Numbered from the stretch's first letter, positions 12,892 to 22,126 are shown. The stretch: 38,142 nt of DNA from Alphaproteobacteria bacterium (GCA_016869175.1 VGEV01000018.1:1-38142); one strand, 5' to 3'. Notes: generated by a model not told the origin, from the letters alone. Numbers and translations: made by a program.

Positions 12892-13148
12892 GGCGGCTGT
12901 TCTCCGGCGGAAAGTGGGCGAGGCGGCGGCCGCTTCGTTGCCCGGCGGTGGACGGGCGGGCAGTTCGCGGGCGTGTTCCGATCTAACCACGCGCGGCCGG
13001 CAACGTCATCTTGCGCGATCGCCGAGAACATAGAGCGAACATTTAAGCCGATTGCTACGGCAAGGGCTTTGATGCATGTCGCTGGCACCAGTGTTAGTAG
13101 CGCCCAAGCAGAAGGCAACTCGAATACCGGCGGAATGACGATGGATTC

Positions 13149-13175
13149 TTGAAAAATCTAATCCAATTCGATAGT
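13149..13175 (+). promoter_or_regulatory. Putative mraZ/dcw promoter
   Basis: TTGAAA at 13149-13154 and GATAGT at 13170-13175 are separated by 15 bp, a little short of the ideal. Transcription would start near 13182, just before the MraZ boxes. An alternative -35, TTGACT at 13183-13188, overlaps the first box but has only a poor -10 at 13203-13211. Either way the operators would sit on or just after the promoter, as expected for repression by MraZ. Confidence 0.4.
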
Positions 13176-13186
13176 TGATCGTTGAC

Positions 13187-13221
13187 TCCCATTTTTCCCC
13201 ATGATATCCCATTTCATCCCA
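13187..13221 (-). promoter_or_regulatory. Four MraZ-box repeats (TGGGR, 10-bp period)
   Basis: TCCCA at 13187, CCCCA at 13197, TCCCA at 13207 and TCCCA at 13217 (plus strand) read as four direct TGGGR repeats on the minus strand, each separated by exactly 5 nt. Known MraZ operators are TGGGN direct repeats with 5-nt spacers upstream of mraZ, so this is very likely the autoregulatory operator of the cluster. One helical turn per repeat fits binding by several subunits of the ring-shaped MraZ on one DNA face. Confidence 0.85.
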
Positions 13222-13284
13222 GGATAGGCCGCCGCACGCCGCGCATGGCCGGGCCCTGCGGACCTCCAGGGGCGGAGGGCTGAC

Positions 13285-13749
13285 TTGGCGCTGTTCCTGT
13301 CGCGCTACGAGGGGCGGATCGACCGCAAGGGGCGGGTGCTGGTGCCGGCGCCATTCCGAGCGGCGGTGGCCGACCAGCGCTTCGGTGGCGTTGTCTGCTA
13401 TCCCTCTCCGGTCGAGCTGGCCATCGAGGGCTGCGACCTGGCGCGCATCGAATTGCTGGCCAATTCGATCGACAGTCTCAATCCTTTCAGCGCCGAGAAC
13501 GGCGCCTTCGCCACCACCATCTTGGGTAAGTCCCATCAGCTGGCGTTCGATCCGGAGGGGCGCGTCAGCCTGCCCGAAGCGCTTGTCGCCTTCGCCGGAA
13601 TCGCCGGCGCCATGTGGTTCGTCGGCCTGGGCAAGACCTTCCGCATCTGGTCGCCGGAGCGGCTGGCGGCCTACGAACGGGAAGCCGAGAAGCTGGCGCG
13701 CAACGAGGCCGGCCGGCTGGCGCTGAGGCCACAAGGGGTGGCAACGTGA
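13285..13749 (+). CDS. mraZ: Transcriptional regulator MraZ
   Basis: First gene of the division and cell-wall cluster. MraZ is a DNA-binding protein with two SpoVT/AbrB-like domains that forms a ring oligomer and represses its own operon. The 154-aa product shows both repeats: FLSRYEGRIDRKGRVLVPAPFR near residues 4-25 and SHQLAFDPEGRVSLPEAL near 80-100. The start is TTG at 13285, set by GGCGGAGGG at 13271-13279 and by the family N terminus (FLSRYEG). Four matching operator repeats lie 64-98 bp upstream. The stop overlaps the GTG of rsmH by 4 nt (GTGA). Confidence 0.96.
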   Translation: MALFLSRYEGRIDRKGRVLVPAPFRAAVADQRFGGVVCYPSPVELAIEGCDLARIELLANSIDSLNPFSAENGAFATTILGKSHQLAFDPEGRVSLPEALVAFAGIAGAMWFVGLGKTFRIWSPERLAAYEREAEKLARNEAGRLALRPQGVAT

Positions 13750-14699
13750 GCTTGCGCGAGCACGTGCCGGTCATGGCGGCCGAGGTGGTCGCCGCGCTGG
13801 CCCCGGCGGACGGCGAGGTCATGGTCGACGGCACGTTCGGCGCCGGCGGCTATTCCCGGGCGCTGTTGCAGGCGGCCGATTGCCGGGTGTTCGCGATCGA
13901 TCGCGACTCGCGGGCGATTGCCATGGGCCAGGCCATGGCGGCAAGTCATATGGGACGTCTGGTCCTGCTGCATGGCCGGTTCGGCCAGATGGATCGGCTG
14001 TTGGCGGCGCGAGAGGTTGCGGCCGTCGACGGCGTCGCCCTCGACCTTGGCGTGTCTTCGCGGCAACTGGACGATCCGACGCGCGGGTTCTCGTTTCAGG
14101 CCGACGGACCGCTCGACATGCGCATGCAGGCCGAGGGCGAGAGCGCGGCAGACGTTGTCAACGGCGCGAGCGAGGTCGAACTGGTCGACCTGCTGCGGCG
14201 CTACGGCGAGGAGCCGCAAGCCCGCCGCATCGCTCGCGCCATCGTCGAGGCGCGCGCCGCCCGCCGGATCGAACGCACCGCAGAGCTGGCCGAACTCGTC
14301 GAGCGGACGATTGGCCGCGGTCAGCGCCTCCACGCGGCGACCCGCACGTTCCAGGCGCTGCGCATCCAGGTGAATGAAGAATTGGGCGAACTTCAGCGCG
14401 GGCTCGCGGCCGCCGGGCGGCTGTTGCGGCCGGGTGGGCGGATCGCCGTCGTTTCGTTTCATTCGCTGGAGGATCGCATCGTGAAGCGCGTCTTGCAGTC
14501 GCCGCGCGAACAAGGCTCGCGCCATCTGCCGCCCCAGCCCGGACGCCCGGCGCCTTGCTTCCAGCCTCTGTTCCGGGGCGTGCGCAAGCCCAGTGTGGCC
14601 GAGATGGCACGCAATCCCCGAGCCCGTTCGGCCCGTCTCAGAGCGGCGAGCCGCACGACCGCGCCCGCCGCGATGGAGAGCTTCGCATGCGCCCCGTGA
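13746..14699 (+). CDS. rsmH: 16S rRNA (cytosine(1402)-N(4))-methyltransferase RsmH
   Basis: Methylates N4 of C1402 in the 30S decoding centre using SAM. The 317-aa product has the usual length. It opens with REHVPVMAAEVV; the SAM-binding loop is VDGTFGAGGYSRALL, followed by FAIDRD and ALDLGVSSRQLDDPTRGFSF; the C-terminal hallmarks are VVSFHSLEDRIVK and KPSVAEMARNPRARSARLR. GTG 13746 is the start: it overlaps the mraZ stop as GTGA, with AAGGGG upstream, and translation is probably coupled. It overlaps ftsL by 13 nt. Confidence 0.97.
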   Translation: MSLREHVPVMAAEVVAALAPADGEVMVDGTFGAGGYSRALLQAADCRVFAIDRDSRAIAMGQAMAASHMGRLVLLHGRFGQMDRLLAAREVAAVDGVALDLGVSSRQLDDPTRGFSFQADGPLDMRMQAEGESAADVVNGASEVELVDLLRRYGEEPQARRIARAIVEARAARRIERTAELAELVERTIGRGQRLHAATRTFQALRIQVNEELGELQRGLAAAGRLLRPGGRIAVVSFHSLEDRIVKRVLQSPREQGSRHLPPQPGRPAPCFQPLFRGVRKPSVAEMARNPRARSARLRAASRTTAPAAMESFACAP

Positions 14700-15064
14700 C
14701 GTTCTGGACCGCGTTCCTTGCCGTCCTGTTGGCTTTCGGGCTGTATTCCCTGGCCCACGATGTGCAGCGCCTGCAACGCCAGACGGGCGAGGTGCGCCGG
14801 CAGATCGCCCAGGAATCCCAGGCGCTGCAAACGCTGAAGGCCGAATGGAGCTATCTCAACCGGCCCGATCGCCTGCAAGCGCTGGTGGCGGCCAACCAGG
14901 CGGCGTTGGGCTTGGTTCAGTCCTTGCCGCACCAGACCGCCAGCTTCGCCGCGCTTTGGCAGCGCTCGGAGATCCTGGCTCGCGCGCTCGAAGGCCAGGC
15001 CGCCACCCAACCGCGGGGCAAGACGCCGCTCGTTCAGGTCGCCAACGCCAGGCGGGCGCAATGA
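14687..15064 (+). CDS. ftsL: Cell division protein FtsL
   Basis: A 125-aa bitopic division protein. A short N terminus is followed by one membrane segment (about residues 6-24, FWTAFLAVLLAFGLYSLAH) and a periplasmic coiled coil (VQRLQRQTGEVRRQIAQ) with the conserved LKAEWSYLNRPDRL patch seen in FtsL proteins. It forms a complex with FtsB/FtsQ and activates FtsWI. Sequence similarity in this family is low, so position between rsmH and ftsI is part of the evidence. The ATG at 14687 has GGAG at 14675-14678 and overlaps the end of rsmH by 13 nt; its stop overlaps the ftsI start as ATGA. Confidence 0.92.
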   Translation: MRPVTFWTAFLAVLLAFGLYSLAHDVQRLQRQTGEVRRQIAQESQALQTLKAEWSYLNRPDRLQALVAANQAALGLVQSLPHQTASFAALWQRSEILARALEGQAATQPRGKTPLVQVANARRAQ

Positions 15065-16773
15065 TCGACGCGCCGCCGGCCGGCCAACCTGCCATCCTGC
15101 TGCTGGGCGCCCGCGAGCAGGCGCTCAGGGTCGGGCGGCAGCGGCTGGCGCTGGTGGCGCTGTTCCTGGGCGCGGCCTTTTGCCTGATCGCCGGCCGCCT
15201 GGTCGAGCTTACCCTGCTGCGTGACTTGGCGGGCGAACGCCGCGCCAGTCAGGCGGCGGCGCTCAAGCCGGACCGGGCCGAGATCGTCGATCGCAACGGT
15301 CTGCTGGTCGCGGGCAACTTGGCCACGGCTTCGCTCTATGCCGATCCCCGGCTGGTGTTCGATGTCGACGGCACGGCGGACAAGTTGATGGCGACCTTGC
15401 CCGGCTTGCGGCGCGAGGAACTGGTCGAGCGCTTGCAACTGCCGCGCAGTTTCGTCTGGCTGCGGCGCAATCTGACGCCTCGCCAACAGCAGGAAGTGGC
15501 GAAACTCGGGCTTTCCGGGCTGGATTTCCAGGCCGAGTATCGCCGGGTCTATCCGCTGGGCCCGCTGGCCGCCCATGTGGTCGGGCTGACCGACATCGAC
15601 AAGCGCGGCATCGCCGGGATCGAGAAGTCGTTCGACGCCGAATTGCGCGGCCGGGCCGCCGGCGGCGAGCCGCTGCGCCTGTCGATCGATATCCGGGTGC
15701 AACATGCGGTGCGCGACGAGTTGCAGCGGGCGGTTGCTCAATTCCGCGCCGATGGTGGCGGCGCGCTGGTGCAGGATGTTCGCACGGGCGAACTGCTGGC
15801 GTTGGTCTCGTTGCCGGACTTCGATGCCAACGATCCCGCGGCGGCCGATCGCGACGCGCTATTCAACCGCATGACGCTCGGCGTCTATGAGTTGGGCTCG
15901 GTGTTCAAGATCTTCACCTTGGCCATTGGCCTTGACAGCGGGGCGACGACGCTGGGCCAGGGCTACGATGCGACCAGGCCGATCGCCATTTCCCACTTCA
16001 CTATTCGTGACGACCATCCCAAGGCACGGTTCCTGACAGTGCCGGAAATACTGATCTATTCCTCCAATATCGGCGCCGCCAAAATGGCGGTCGACTTCGG
16101 TACCAAGGTTCAGCAGCACTATCTGCAACGCCTGGGCCTGCTGCAACGCGCGCCTGTCGAACTGCCTGAGGTGGGCATGCCCCTCAGTCCCAGCCCGTGG
16201 CGCGAAATCAACACCATGACGATCGCCTTCGGGCACGGCGTCGCGGTCAGCCCGCTGCAATTCGCCAGCGCGGTGACGACGGTGGTGAACGGCGGCATCT
16301 ACCGCCCGCCCACGGTGCTGCGCCGCGAACCCGGCGAACTGCCGGGCCAGCGGGTGCTGAGTGCGGAGGCCTCGCAGGCGATGCGCGGCCTGCTGCGCCA
16401 GGTGGTGTTGCAGGGCACCGGCAAGAAGGCCGATGTGCCGGGCTTCCATGTTGGCGGCAAGACGGGCACCGCCGAGAAAGTGCGCGGCAACGGCTATGCG
16501 CGCCGCTCGCTGCTGTCGTCTTTCGTGGGCGTATTTCCGATGCACGAGCCGCGCTATGTCGTCTATGCGCTGCTGGACGAACCGCAGGGCACCAAGGAAA
16601 CCCACGGCTACGCTACGGCGGGCTGGACCGCGGCGCCGACGGTCGGGCGCATGGTCGAGCGGATCGCGCCCCTGCTGGGGCTGCCGCCGGTCGCGGAAAC
16701 GGTCGCGGTTGGCGAGCTTGGCGGGCGCGGCGGCGGCAACGAAGGCAGGGGTCACAAGGTTGCGGCTCAGTGA
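15061..16773 (+). CDS. ftsI: Septal peptidoglycan transpeptidase FtsI (PBP3)
   Basis: Class B penicillin-binding protein that cross-links septal peptidoglycan with FtsW. The 570-aa product has an N-terminal membrane anchor (about residues 30-50, LALVALFLGAAFCLIAGRLV), a pedestal domain and a transpeptidase domain with the three active-site motifs: SVFK at 280-283 (nucleophile Ser280), SSN at 334-336 and KTGT at 467-470. The start ATG overlaps the ftsL stop as ATGA. The end overlaps murE by 14 nt. Confidence 0.97.
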   Translation: MIDAPPAGQPAILLLGAREQALRVGRQRLALVALFLGAAFCLIAGRLVELTLLRDLAGERRASQAAALKPDRAEIVDRNGLLVAGNLATASLYADPRLVFDVDGTADKLMATLPGLRREELVERLQLPRSFVWLRRNLTPRQQQEVAKLGLSGLDFQAEYRRVYPLGPLAAHVVGLTDIDKRGIAGIEKSFDAELRGRAAGGEPLRLSIDIRVQHAVRDELQRAVAQFRADGGGALVQDVRTGELLALVSLPDFDANDPAAADRDALFNRMTLGVYELGSVFKIFTLAIGLDSGATTLGQGYDATRPIAISHFTIRDDHPKARFLTVPEILIYSSNIGAAKMAVDFGTKVQQHYLQRLGLLQRAPVELPEVGMPLSPSPWREINTMTIAFGHGVAVSPLQFASAVTTVVNGGIYRPPTVLRREPGELPGQRVLSAEASQAMRGLLRQVVLQGTGKKADVPGFHVGGKTGTAEKVRGNGYARRSLLSSFVGVFPMHEPRYVVYALLDEPQGTKETHGYATAGWTAAPTVGRMVERIAPLLGLPPVAETVAVGELGGRGGGNEGRGHKVAAQ

Positions 16774-18217
16774 ATTGTGCAAGGGCAGCGTGCCGGACGG
16801 CGTCCCCGACATGGACGTGACAGGTCTGACCGCCGATAGCCGGGCGGTCGAGCCGGGCTTTCTGTTCGCGGCGCTCGCCGGCGCGCGGGCCGACGGGTTG
16901 GACTATGTCGACGAGGCCGTGCGGCGCGGGGCTGTCGCGGTTCTGGCGGCGCCGGATCCGCGCTTGGCGCGCGTTGCCTTGCCGCGCATCGTCGATCCCC
17001 AACCGCGTCGGCGCTTTGCCCAGATGGCGGCCCGCATGCATCCCGGGCAGCCGGCCACGGTCGTTGCCGTCACCGGCACCAACGGCAAGAGCTCGGTCGT
17101 GGCCTTCGCCCGGCAGCTCTGGCGCCAGCTCGGACGGCGGGCGGCAAGCCTGGGCACACTGGGCCTGGATGCGCCCGGCGGCATCCAGCCGGCGGCCCAC
17201 ACGACACCTGAGCCGGTGGCGCTGCACCGCCTGCTGCGACGGCTGGCGCAGGACGGCGTCGAGTGCCTGGCGATGGAGGCTTCCAGCCACGGGATCGACC
17301 AGTGCCGGCTGGACGGGGTCCGGCTCCAGGCCGCGGCTTTCACCAGTTTCAGCCGCGACCACCTCGACTATCACGCGACGGCCAAGGCCTATCTCGCAGC
17401 CAAATTGCGGCTGTTCGAAGTGGTCATGGGGGCGGGTGGCACGGCGGTCATCAACGCCGACATGGCCGAAGCGGCCGAGGTCGCCGCCGCCTGCCGACGC
17501 CGCGGTCACTTGGTCCTCGGCTATGGCCTGGCCGGCGAGGACTTACGCCTGATCGATGCCCGGCCCGATCGTCAGGGCATGGCGCTGAGCCTTGAACTGC
17601 GCGGCACCCGGCACGGGCTGAGGCTGCCGCTGGTCGGCGACTTCCAGGCCATGAACGCGCTGGCCGCCGTGGGCTTGCTGCTGGCCTGCGGCGAAGCCCC
17701 GGCGGCACTGGTGGCCGGCCTTGCCCGCCTGCAGCCGGTGCCGGGCCGCCTGCAACGTGCCGCGACCCTGGCCAACGGCGCCGAGATCTTCGTGGACTAC
17801 GCGCACACGCCGGACGCCCTGAAACATGCCCTCTTGGCCTTGCGGCCGCACGCTGGCGGCCGGCTGCTGGTGGTGTTCGGCTGCGGCGGCGAGCGCGACC
17901 GCGGCAAGCGCCCGCTGATGGGCGCGGTCGCCAAGGCATTGGCCGACCGCGTCGTCGTGACCGACGACAACCCGCGCGGCGAGGATCCCGCCGCCATTCG
18001 TCGCGCCGTGTTGGCCGGCTGCCCGGGCGCCGAGGAGATCGGCGACCGCCGCGCCGCCATTCGCGCCGCCACAATGACGCTGCAATCGGCTGACATCCTG
18101 CTGATCGCGGGCAAGGGGCACGAGACGGGACAGATCGCCGGCGGGCTGACGCGGCCCTTCGACGACGTGGAGGAAGCGCGCATGGCGGCCGCACCGCCCG
18201 GGGCAGGCACGGCATGA
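16760..18217 (+). CDS. murE: UDP-MurNAc-L-Ala-D-Glu:meso-diaminopimelate ligase MurE
   Basis: Cytoplasmic ATP-dependent ligase that adds the third residue to the muramyl peptide. The 485-aa product has the UDP-binding region LTADSRAVEPGFLFAAL, the ATP loop VTGTNGKSSV at 104-113, EASSHGI, FSRDHLDYH and AGKGHET near the end. DNPR at 403-406 is the motif that selects meso-diaminopimelate rather than lysine, so the wall is DAP-type. I choose TTG 16760 (MRLSELCKG) because family members begin with this segment; it overlaps ftsI by 14 nt, with GGCAGGGG upstream. The first in-frame ATG at 16811 would cut into the UDP-binding domain. Confidence 0.95.
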   Translation: MRLSELCKGSVPDGVPDMDVTGLTADSRAVEPGFLFAALAGARADGLDYVDEAVRRGAVAVLAAPDPRLARVALPRIVDPQPRRRFAQMAARMHPGQPATVVAVTGTNGKSSVVAFARQLWRQLGRRAASLGTLGLDAPGGIQPAAHTTPEPVALHRLLRRLAQDGVECLAMEASSHGIDQCRLDGVRLQAAAFTSFSRDHLDYHATAKAYLAAKLRLFEVVMGAGGTAVINADMAEAAEVAAACRRRGHLVLGYGLAGEDLRLIDARPDRQGMALSLELRGTRHGLRLPLVGDFQAMNALAAVGLLLACGEAPAALVAGLARLQPVPGRLQRAATLANGAEIFVDYAHTPDALKHALLALRPHAGGRLLVVFGCGGERDRGKRPLMGAVAKALADRVVVTDDNPRGEDPAAIRRAVLAGCPGAEEIGDRRAAIRAATMTLQSADILLIAGKGHETGQIAGGLTRPFDDVEEARMAAAPPGAGTA

Positions 18218-19638
18218 GTGAGGGGGCGCTCTGGCAAGCCGACGAGGCGGCACAGGCAACCGGCGGGCGCGCCAGTGGCCAGTGGTCCGCAACCGGCGTC
18301 AGCATCGACAGCCGCAGCGTCGAGCCGGGCGATCTGTTTGTCGCCCTGCGCGGCCCCAGCCGTGACGGCCATGCCTTTGTCGGCTCGGCGCTGAAACAGG
18401 GGGCGGCCGCGGCAATGGTAACGCACCTGCCCGCCGGCTTGCCGTCAACGGTCCCGCATCTGCTGGTCGACGACACGCAAAGCGCGCTGGCCGCGTTGGC
18501 GCGCCGCGCCCGCGCCCGCGCCGAGCGGGTTGGCCTGGTCGCCGTCACGGGCAGCGTTGGCAAGACCTCGACCAAGGAGGGCCTGCGCCTGGCCCTCGAG
18601 CGGCAAGGCAAGACCTTCGGTTCGCCTGGCAACCTCAACAACCATTGGGGCGCGCCGCTCAGCCTTTCCCGCCTGCCGGCCGATGCGCGCTTCGCTGTGC
18701 TGGAGCTCGGCATGAATCACGCGGGCGAGATCGGACCGCTCAGCCGATTGGCCCGGCCCTATGTCGCGGTCGTCACCACCGTTGAGGCGGTGCATCTCGA
18801 GTTCTTCGAGTCGGTGCAAGGCATCGCCGATGCCAAGGCCGAGCTCTTCGAGGGTCTCGAGGACGGCGGCATTGCCGTGTTGAACCGGGACAACGCGTTC
18901 TTCGACCGGCTCGCGTCCGCCGCCCGGACGCGTGGCGCCGGCCGCGTTCTGGGCTTCGGCGAACATCCGCAGGCCGACGTGCGGCTGCTCTCACTCACGC
19001 TGTTTGCGGCGACCAGCCACCTGACCGCCGACGTGGATGGCTGCTGCGTCTCCTACAAGGTGGGCGCGCCGGGCCGCCACATGGCCCTGAACAGCCTGGC
19101 GATCCTGGCTGCCGTGAAAGCGCTGGGCGCCGATGTGGGGCTGGCAGCGCTGGCGCTGGCGGATCTCTCGGCGCTGAAAGGCCGCGGCCGGCAATGCGAG
19201 GTGCCGGTATCGGGCGGCGGATTCACCCTGCTGGACGAGAGCTACAATGCCAGCCCCGCCTCGCTCCGCGCCTCGCTTGAGGTGCTGGGCCGCGTGCCGA
19301 TCGGCCCACGCGGCCGGCGCATCGCGGTGCTGGGCGACATGCTGGAACTGGGCGCTGCCGCGCCCGAGCTGCATGCGGAACTGGCCAAGCAGATGCTGGA
19401 GAACGGCATTGATCTTGTCTTCTGCTGCGGCGCCAACATGGCGCACCTGGCGGCGGCCCTGCCGGCGGAGCGGCTGGCGCGGCATGCGGCCGATGCGACC
19501 GCGCTGCGCCCCGCCGTGCTGGCAAGCATGCGCAACGGCGATGCGGTGATGGTCAAGGGCTCCTTCGGCATGGGCATGGCAAGCCTGGTGGAGGCGCTGC
19601 TCGCCCTCCGCCAGCCCGCCGAGCGACTGAAGGCCTAG
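18214..19638 (+). CDS. murF: UDP-MurNAc-tripeptide:D-Ala-D-Ala ligase MurF
   Basis: Adds D-Ala-D-Ala to complete the UDP-MurNAc-pentapeptide. The 474-aa protein has [16 protein letters not shown], the ATP-binding [10 protein letters not shown] at 111-120, [27 protein letters not shown] and the C-terminal-domain [13 protein letters not shown] and [10 protein letters not shown], all typical of MurF. ATG 18214 overlaps the murE stop (ATGA). mraY follows after 4 bp. Confidence 0.97.
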   Translation: MSEGALWQADEAAQATGGRASGQWSATGVSIDSRSVEPGDLFVALRGPSRDGHAFVGSALKQGAAAAMVTHLPAGLPSTVPHLLVDDTQSALAALARRARARAERVGLVAVTGSVGKTSTKEGLRLALERQGKTFGSPGNLNNHWGAPLSLSRLPADARFAVLELGMNHAGEIGPLSRLARPYVAVVTTVEAVHLEFFESVQGIADAKAELFEGLEDGGIAVLNRDNAFFDRLASAARTRGAGRVLGFGEHPQADVRLLSLTLFAATSHLTADVDGCCVSYKVGAPGRHMALNSLAILAAVKALGADVGLAALALADLSALKGRGRQCEVPVSGGGFTLLDESYNASPASLRASLEVLGRVPIGPRGRRIAVLGDMLELGAAAPELHAELAKQMLENGIDLVFCCGANMAHLAAALPAERLARHAADATALRPAVLASMRNGDAVMVKGSFGMGMASLVEALLALRQPAERLKA

Positions 19639-19642
19639 CGCG

Positions 19643-20731
19643 ATGCTGTTCAACCTGCTGTTTCCGCTGGCGGACGAGATCGGAGTGTTCAATCTGTTCC
19701 GTTATCTCACCTTTCGCACCGGCGGGGCGGTGATCACCGCGCTGGTGATTTCCTTCGCTTTCGGGCCGGCTCTCATCCGCACGTTGCGCGCGCGCCAGGG
19801 CAAGGGCCAGCCGATCCGCGACGATGGCCCCAAGAGCCACCTGCTGACCAAGCAGGGCACACCCACCATGGGTGGCGCGCTGATCCTGATGGCGTTGTCG
19901 ATCAGCACGCTGCTCTGGGCCGATCTCACCAACGCCTATGTCTGGGCGGTCCTGCTGGTGACCGCGGGCTTCGGCGCCATCGGCTTTGCCGACGACTATC
20001 TCAAGGTGTCGCGGCGCAACGTGCGGGGCGTGCCCGGGCGGATCAAGCTTGGCTGCGAATTGCTGGTGGCGACGGCGGCGGCCCTGCTCATCCTGTGGGC
20101 GGCGCCCGAGCGGCTGTCGACCGGTCTGGCCGTGCCGTTCCTGAAGGCCGTGCTGCTCGATCTGGGTTGGTTGTTCGCGCCGTTCGCCGTGCTGGTCATG
20201 GTGGGCGCGTCGAACGCCGTCAACCTGACCGACGGGCTGGACGGGCTGGCGATCGGGCCGGTCATCATCACCGCGCTGGCCTTCGCGCTCATCGCCTATC
20301 TCGTGGGCAACGCCGTCTTCGCCAACTACTTGCAGATCCACGGCGTTCCGGGGGCGGGCGAGTTGGCAGTGTTCTGCGGCGCGTTGGCTGGCGCGGGCCT
20401 GGGCTTCCTCTGGTTCAACGCGCCGCCCGCCATGGTGTTCATGGGCGATACGGGCAGCCTGGCGCTGGGCGGCGGTTTGGGCGGCGTCGCCGTCGTCACC
20501 AAGCACGAACTGGTCCTGGTGGTGATCGGCGGCTTGTTCGTGCTGGAGACGGTTTCCGTCATCGTCCAGATCGCCTCCTACAAGCTGACCGGTCGACGGG
20601 TGTTTCGCATGGCGCCGTTGCACCATCACTTCGAACAGAAGGGCTGGGCCGAACCGACTGTGGTCATTCGCTTCTGGATCATCGCCGTCATCCTGGCGCT
20701 GGTCGGCCTTGCCACCTTGAAGCTGCGCTAG
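19643..20731 (+). CDS. mraY: Phospho-N-acetylmuramoyl-pentapeptide transferase MraY
   Basis: Integral membrane enzyme that moves phospho-MurNAc-pentapeptide onto undecaprenyl phosphate to form lipid I. The 362-aa product, the normal length, has about ten membrane segments. Conserved cytoplasmic motifs are [16 protein letters not shown] (catalytic Asp pair), [22 protein letters not shown] and the HHHFE triad of MraY. It starts with ATG 19643, 4 bp after murF, and ends 3 bp before murD. Confidence 0.98.
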   Translation: MLFNLLFPLADEIGVFNLFRYLTFRTGGAVITALVISFAFGPALIRTLRARQGKGQPIRDDGPKSHLLTKQGTPTMGGALILMALSISTLLWADLTNAYVWAVLLVTAGFGAIGFADDYLKVSRRNVRGVPGRIKLGCELLVATAAALLILWAAPERLSTGLAVPFLKAVLLDLGWLFAPFAVLVMVGASNAVNLTDGLDGLAIGPVIITALAFALIAYLVGNAVFANYLQIHGVPGAGELAVFCGALAGAGLGFLWFNAPPAMVFMGDTGSLALGGGLGGVAVVTKHELVLVVIGGLFVLETVSVIVQIASYKLTGRRVFRMAPLHHHFEQKGWAEPTVVIRFWIIAVILALVGLATLKLR

Positions 20732-20734
20732 GCG

Positions 20735-22126
20735 ATGGACCCTCGCAATCCATATTCCGGCAGCCGCGTGGCGGTGTTCGGCCTGGCGCGTTCCGGCCTC
20801 TCGGCGGCGCGCTGGCTGGCGGCCGCGGGCGCCGAGGTGCTGGCCTGGGACGACGATGCCGGACGCCGTGCCGCCATCGCCAGCCTGCCAGTGCGCGCCG
20901 TTGCGCCCGACCCCGGCGGTTGGGCGGGCATCGAAGCCTTGGTGCTCAGCCCGGGCGTGCCGCTCAGTCATCCGCAACCCCATCCGGTGGTCGCGCTGGC
21001 GCGCCGGTTGGGTGCCCGCGTGATCGGCGACATCGAAGTGTTCGCCACCGCCTTTCCGGCGGCGCGCGTGGTCGGCATCACCGGCACCAATGGCAAATCG
21101 ACGACCACGGCCTTGATCGGCCATCTGCTGCGTGCGGCCGGTCGGCCGGTGGCGGTCGGCGGCAATCTGGGGACGCCGGTCCTGGACCTGCCAGGCCTGC
21201 CTCGCAACGGCACCCACGTGCTGGAACTGTCCTCGTTCCAGCTCGACCTGACGACGAGCCTGAAGCCGGCGGTCGCGGTCTGGCTCAACCTGACACCCGA
21301 TCATCTCGACCGGCACGGCGATCTGGCGGGCTATGTGGCGGCCAAGCGCCGCCTGCTGGACATGGCGCCGCCCGAGGCGACTTTGGTGATCGGCATCGAC
21401 GACCCGGCGAGCCTCGCCCAGGTGACCGCCTTGCAGGCCGCCGGACGTGAAGTGTTGCCGGTTGCCGTTGGCCGCGCCATCGAGCACGGCATCCATGCCA
21501 TCGACGGCCGCCTCTATCGGCAGGAAACGCTGCTGGCGGATCTGAACGGCATCCGCTCGCTGCGCGGTGCGCACAACTGGCAGAACGCCGCCGCGGCAGT
21601 GGCGGCGGGACTGGCGCTCGGCCTGGGCCGCGATGAACTGCGCGCGGGCTTGCCCAGTTTCGCCGGCCTGCCGCACCGCATGGAGCAGGTCGGGCTGATC
21701 GACGGCATCGCCTTCGTCAACGACAGCAAGGCCACCAATGCCGAGGCGGCGGCGCGGGCCTTGGCCAGCTTCGGGAGCATCTATTGGATTGCCGGCGGCC
21801 TGCCCAAGACCGGCGGCATCGGCGCGCTGACGCACTACTTCCCGCGGGTTCGTCAGGCCTTCTTGATCGGCCAGGCAGCGCCCGAATTCGCCCGGACGCT
21901 GGCCGGTCGAGTGCGCTGCCAGCAATCGGGCGACCTGGCAACGGCGCTGCACCAAGCCTACGCCGCCGCACGCGCCGATGGCGCGCCCGAACCCGTGGTC
22001 CTGCTTTCGCCCGCCTGCGCGTCGTTCGACCAGTTCGCCAACTACGAGGCCCGAGGCGACCGCTTTCGTGAGCTCGTCGCCGCCATGACAGGCGGGCCGG
22101 TGTCCCGGGAGGCAGTACGATGCTGA
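20735..22126 (+). CDS. murD: UDP-MurNAc-L-alanine:D-glutamate ligase MurD
   Basis: ATP-dependent ligase adding D-Glu to UDP-MurNAc-L-Ala. The 463-aa product has an N-terminal UDP-binding fold (VAVFGLARSGLSAARWL, LVLSPGVPLSHP), the ATP loop GITGTNGKSTTT at 114-125, ELSSFQLD, NLTPDHLDRHG and the C-terminal FVNDSKATN and LLSPACASFDQF, all MurD hallmarks. The stop overlaps the ftsW start by 7 nt. Confidence 0.97.
   Translation: MDPRNPYSGSRVAVFGLARSGLSAARWLAAAGAEVLAWDDDAGRRAAIASLPVRAVAPDPGGWAGIEALVLSPGVPLSHPQPHPVVALARRLGARVIGDIEVFATAFPAARVVGITGTNGKSTTTALIGHLLRAAGRPVAVGGNLGTPVLDLPGLPRNGTHVLELSSFQLDLTTSLKPAVAVWLNLTPDHLDRHGDLAGYVAAKRRLLDMAPPEATLVIGIDDPASLAQVTALQAAGREVLPVAVGRAIEHGIHAIDGRLYRQETLLADLNGIRSLRGAHNWQNAAAAVAAGLALGLGRDELRAGLPSFAGLPHRMEQVGLIDGIAFVNDSKATNAEAAARALASFGSIYWIAGGLPKTGGIGALTHYFPRVRQAFLIGQAAPEFARTLAGRVRCQQSGDLATALHQAYAAARADGAPEPVVLLSPACASFDQFANYEARGDRFRELVAAMTGGPVSREAVRC

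Larger units (their letters stand above)
12892..13284. other. Intergenic region between the methyltransferase and mraZ
   Basis: The part from about 12990 to 13220 is visibly richer in A+T than the genes around it and has no convincing gene. It must hold the promoter for the minus-strand methyltransferase and the main promoter of the cell-division cluster. The distinct elements are listed separately: the putative mraZ promoter and the four MraZ boxes. GATTC (13144-13148) and GACTC (13184-13188), both of the form GANTC, also lie here. Confidence 0.7.

Noticed and set aside
12463-13152. Plus-strand open frames across the methyltransferase and into the intergenic region before mraZ.
   Set aside because: They are shadows of the minus-strand methyltransferase; the intergenic part lacks a ribosome binding site and recognisable protein.
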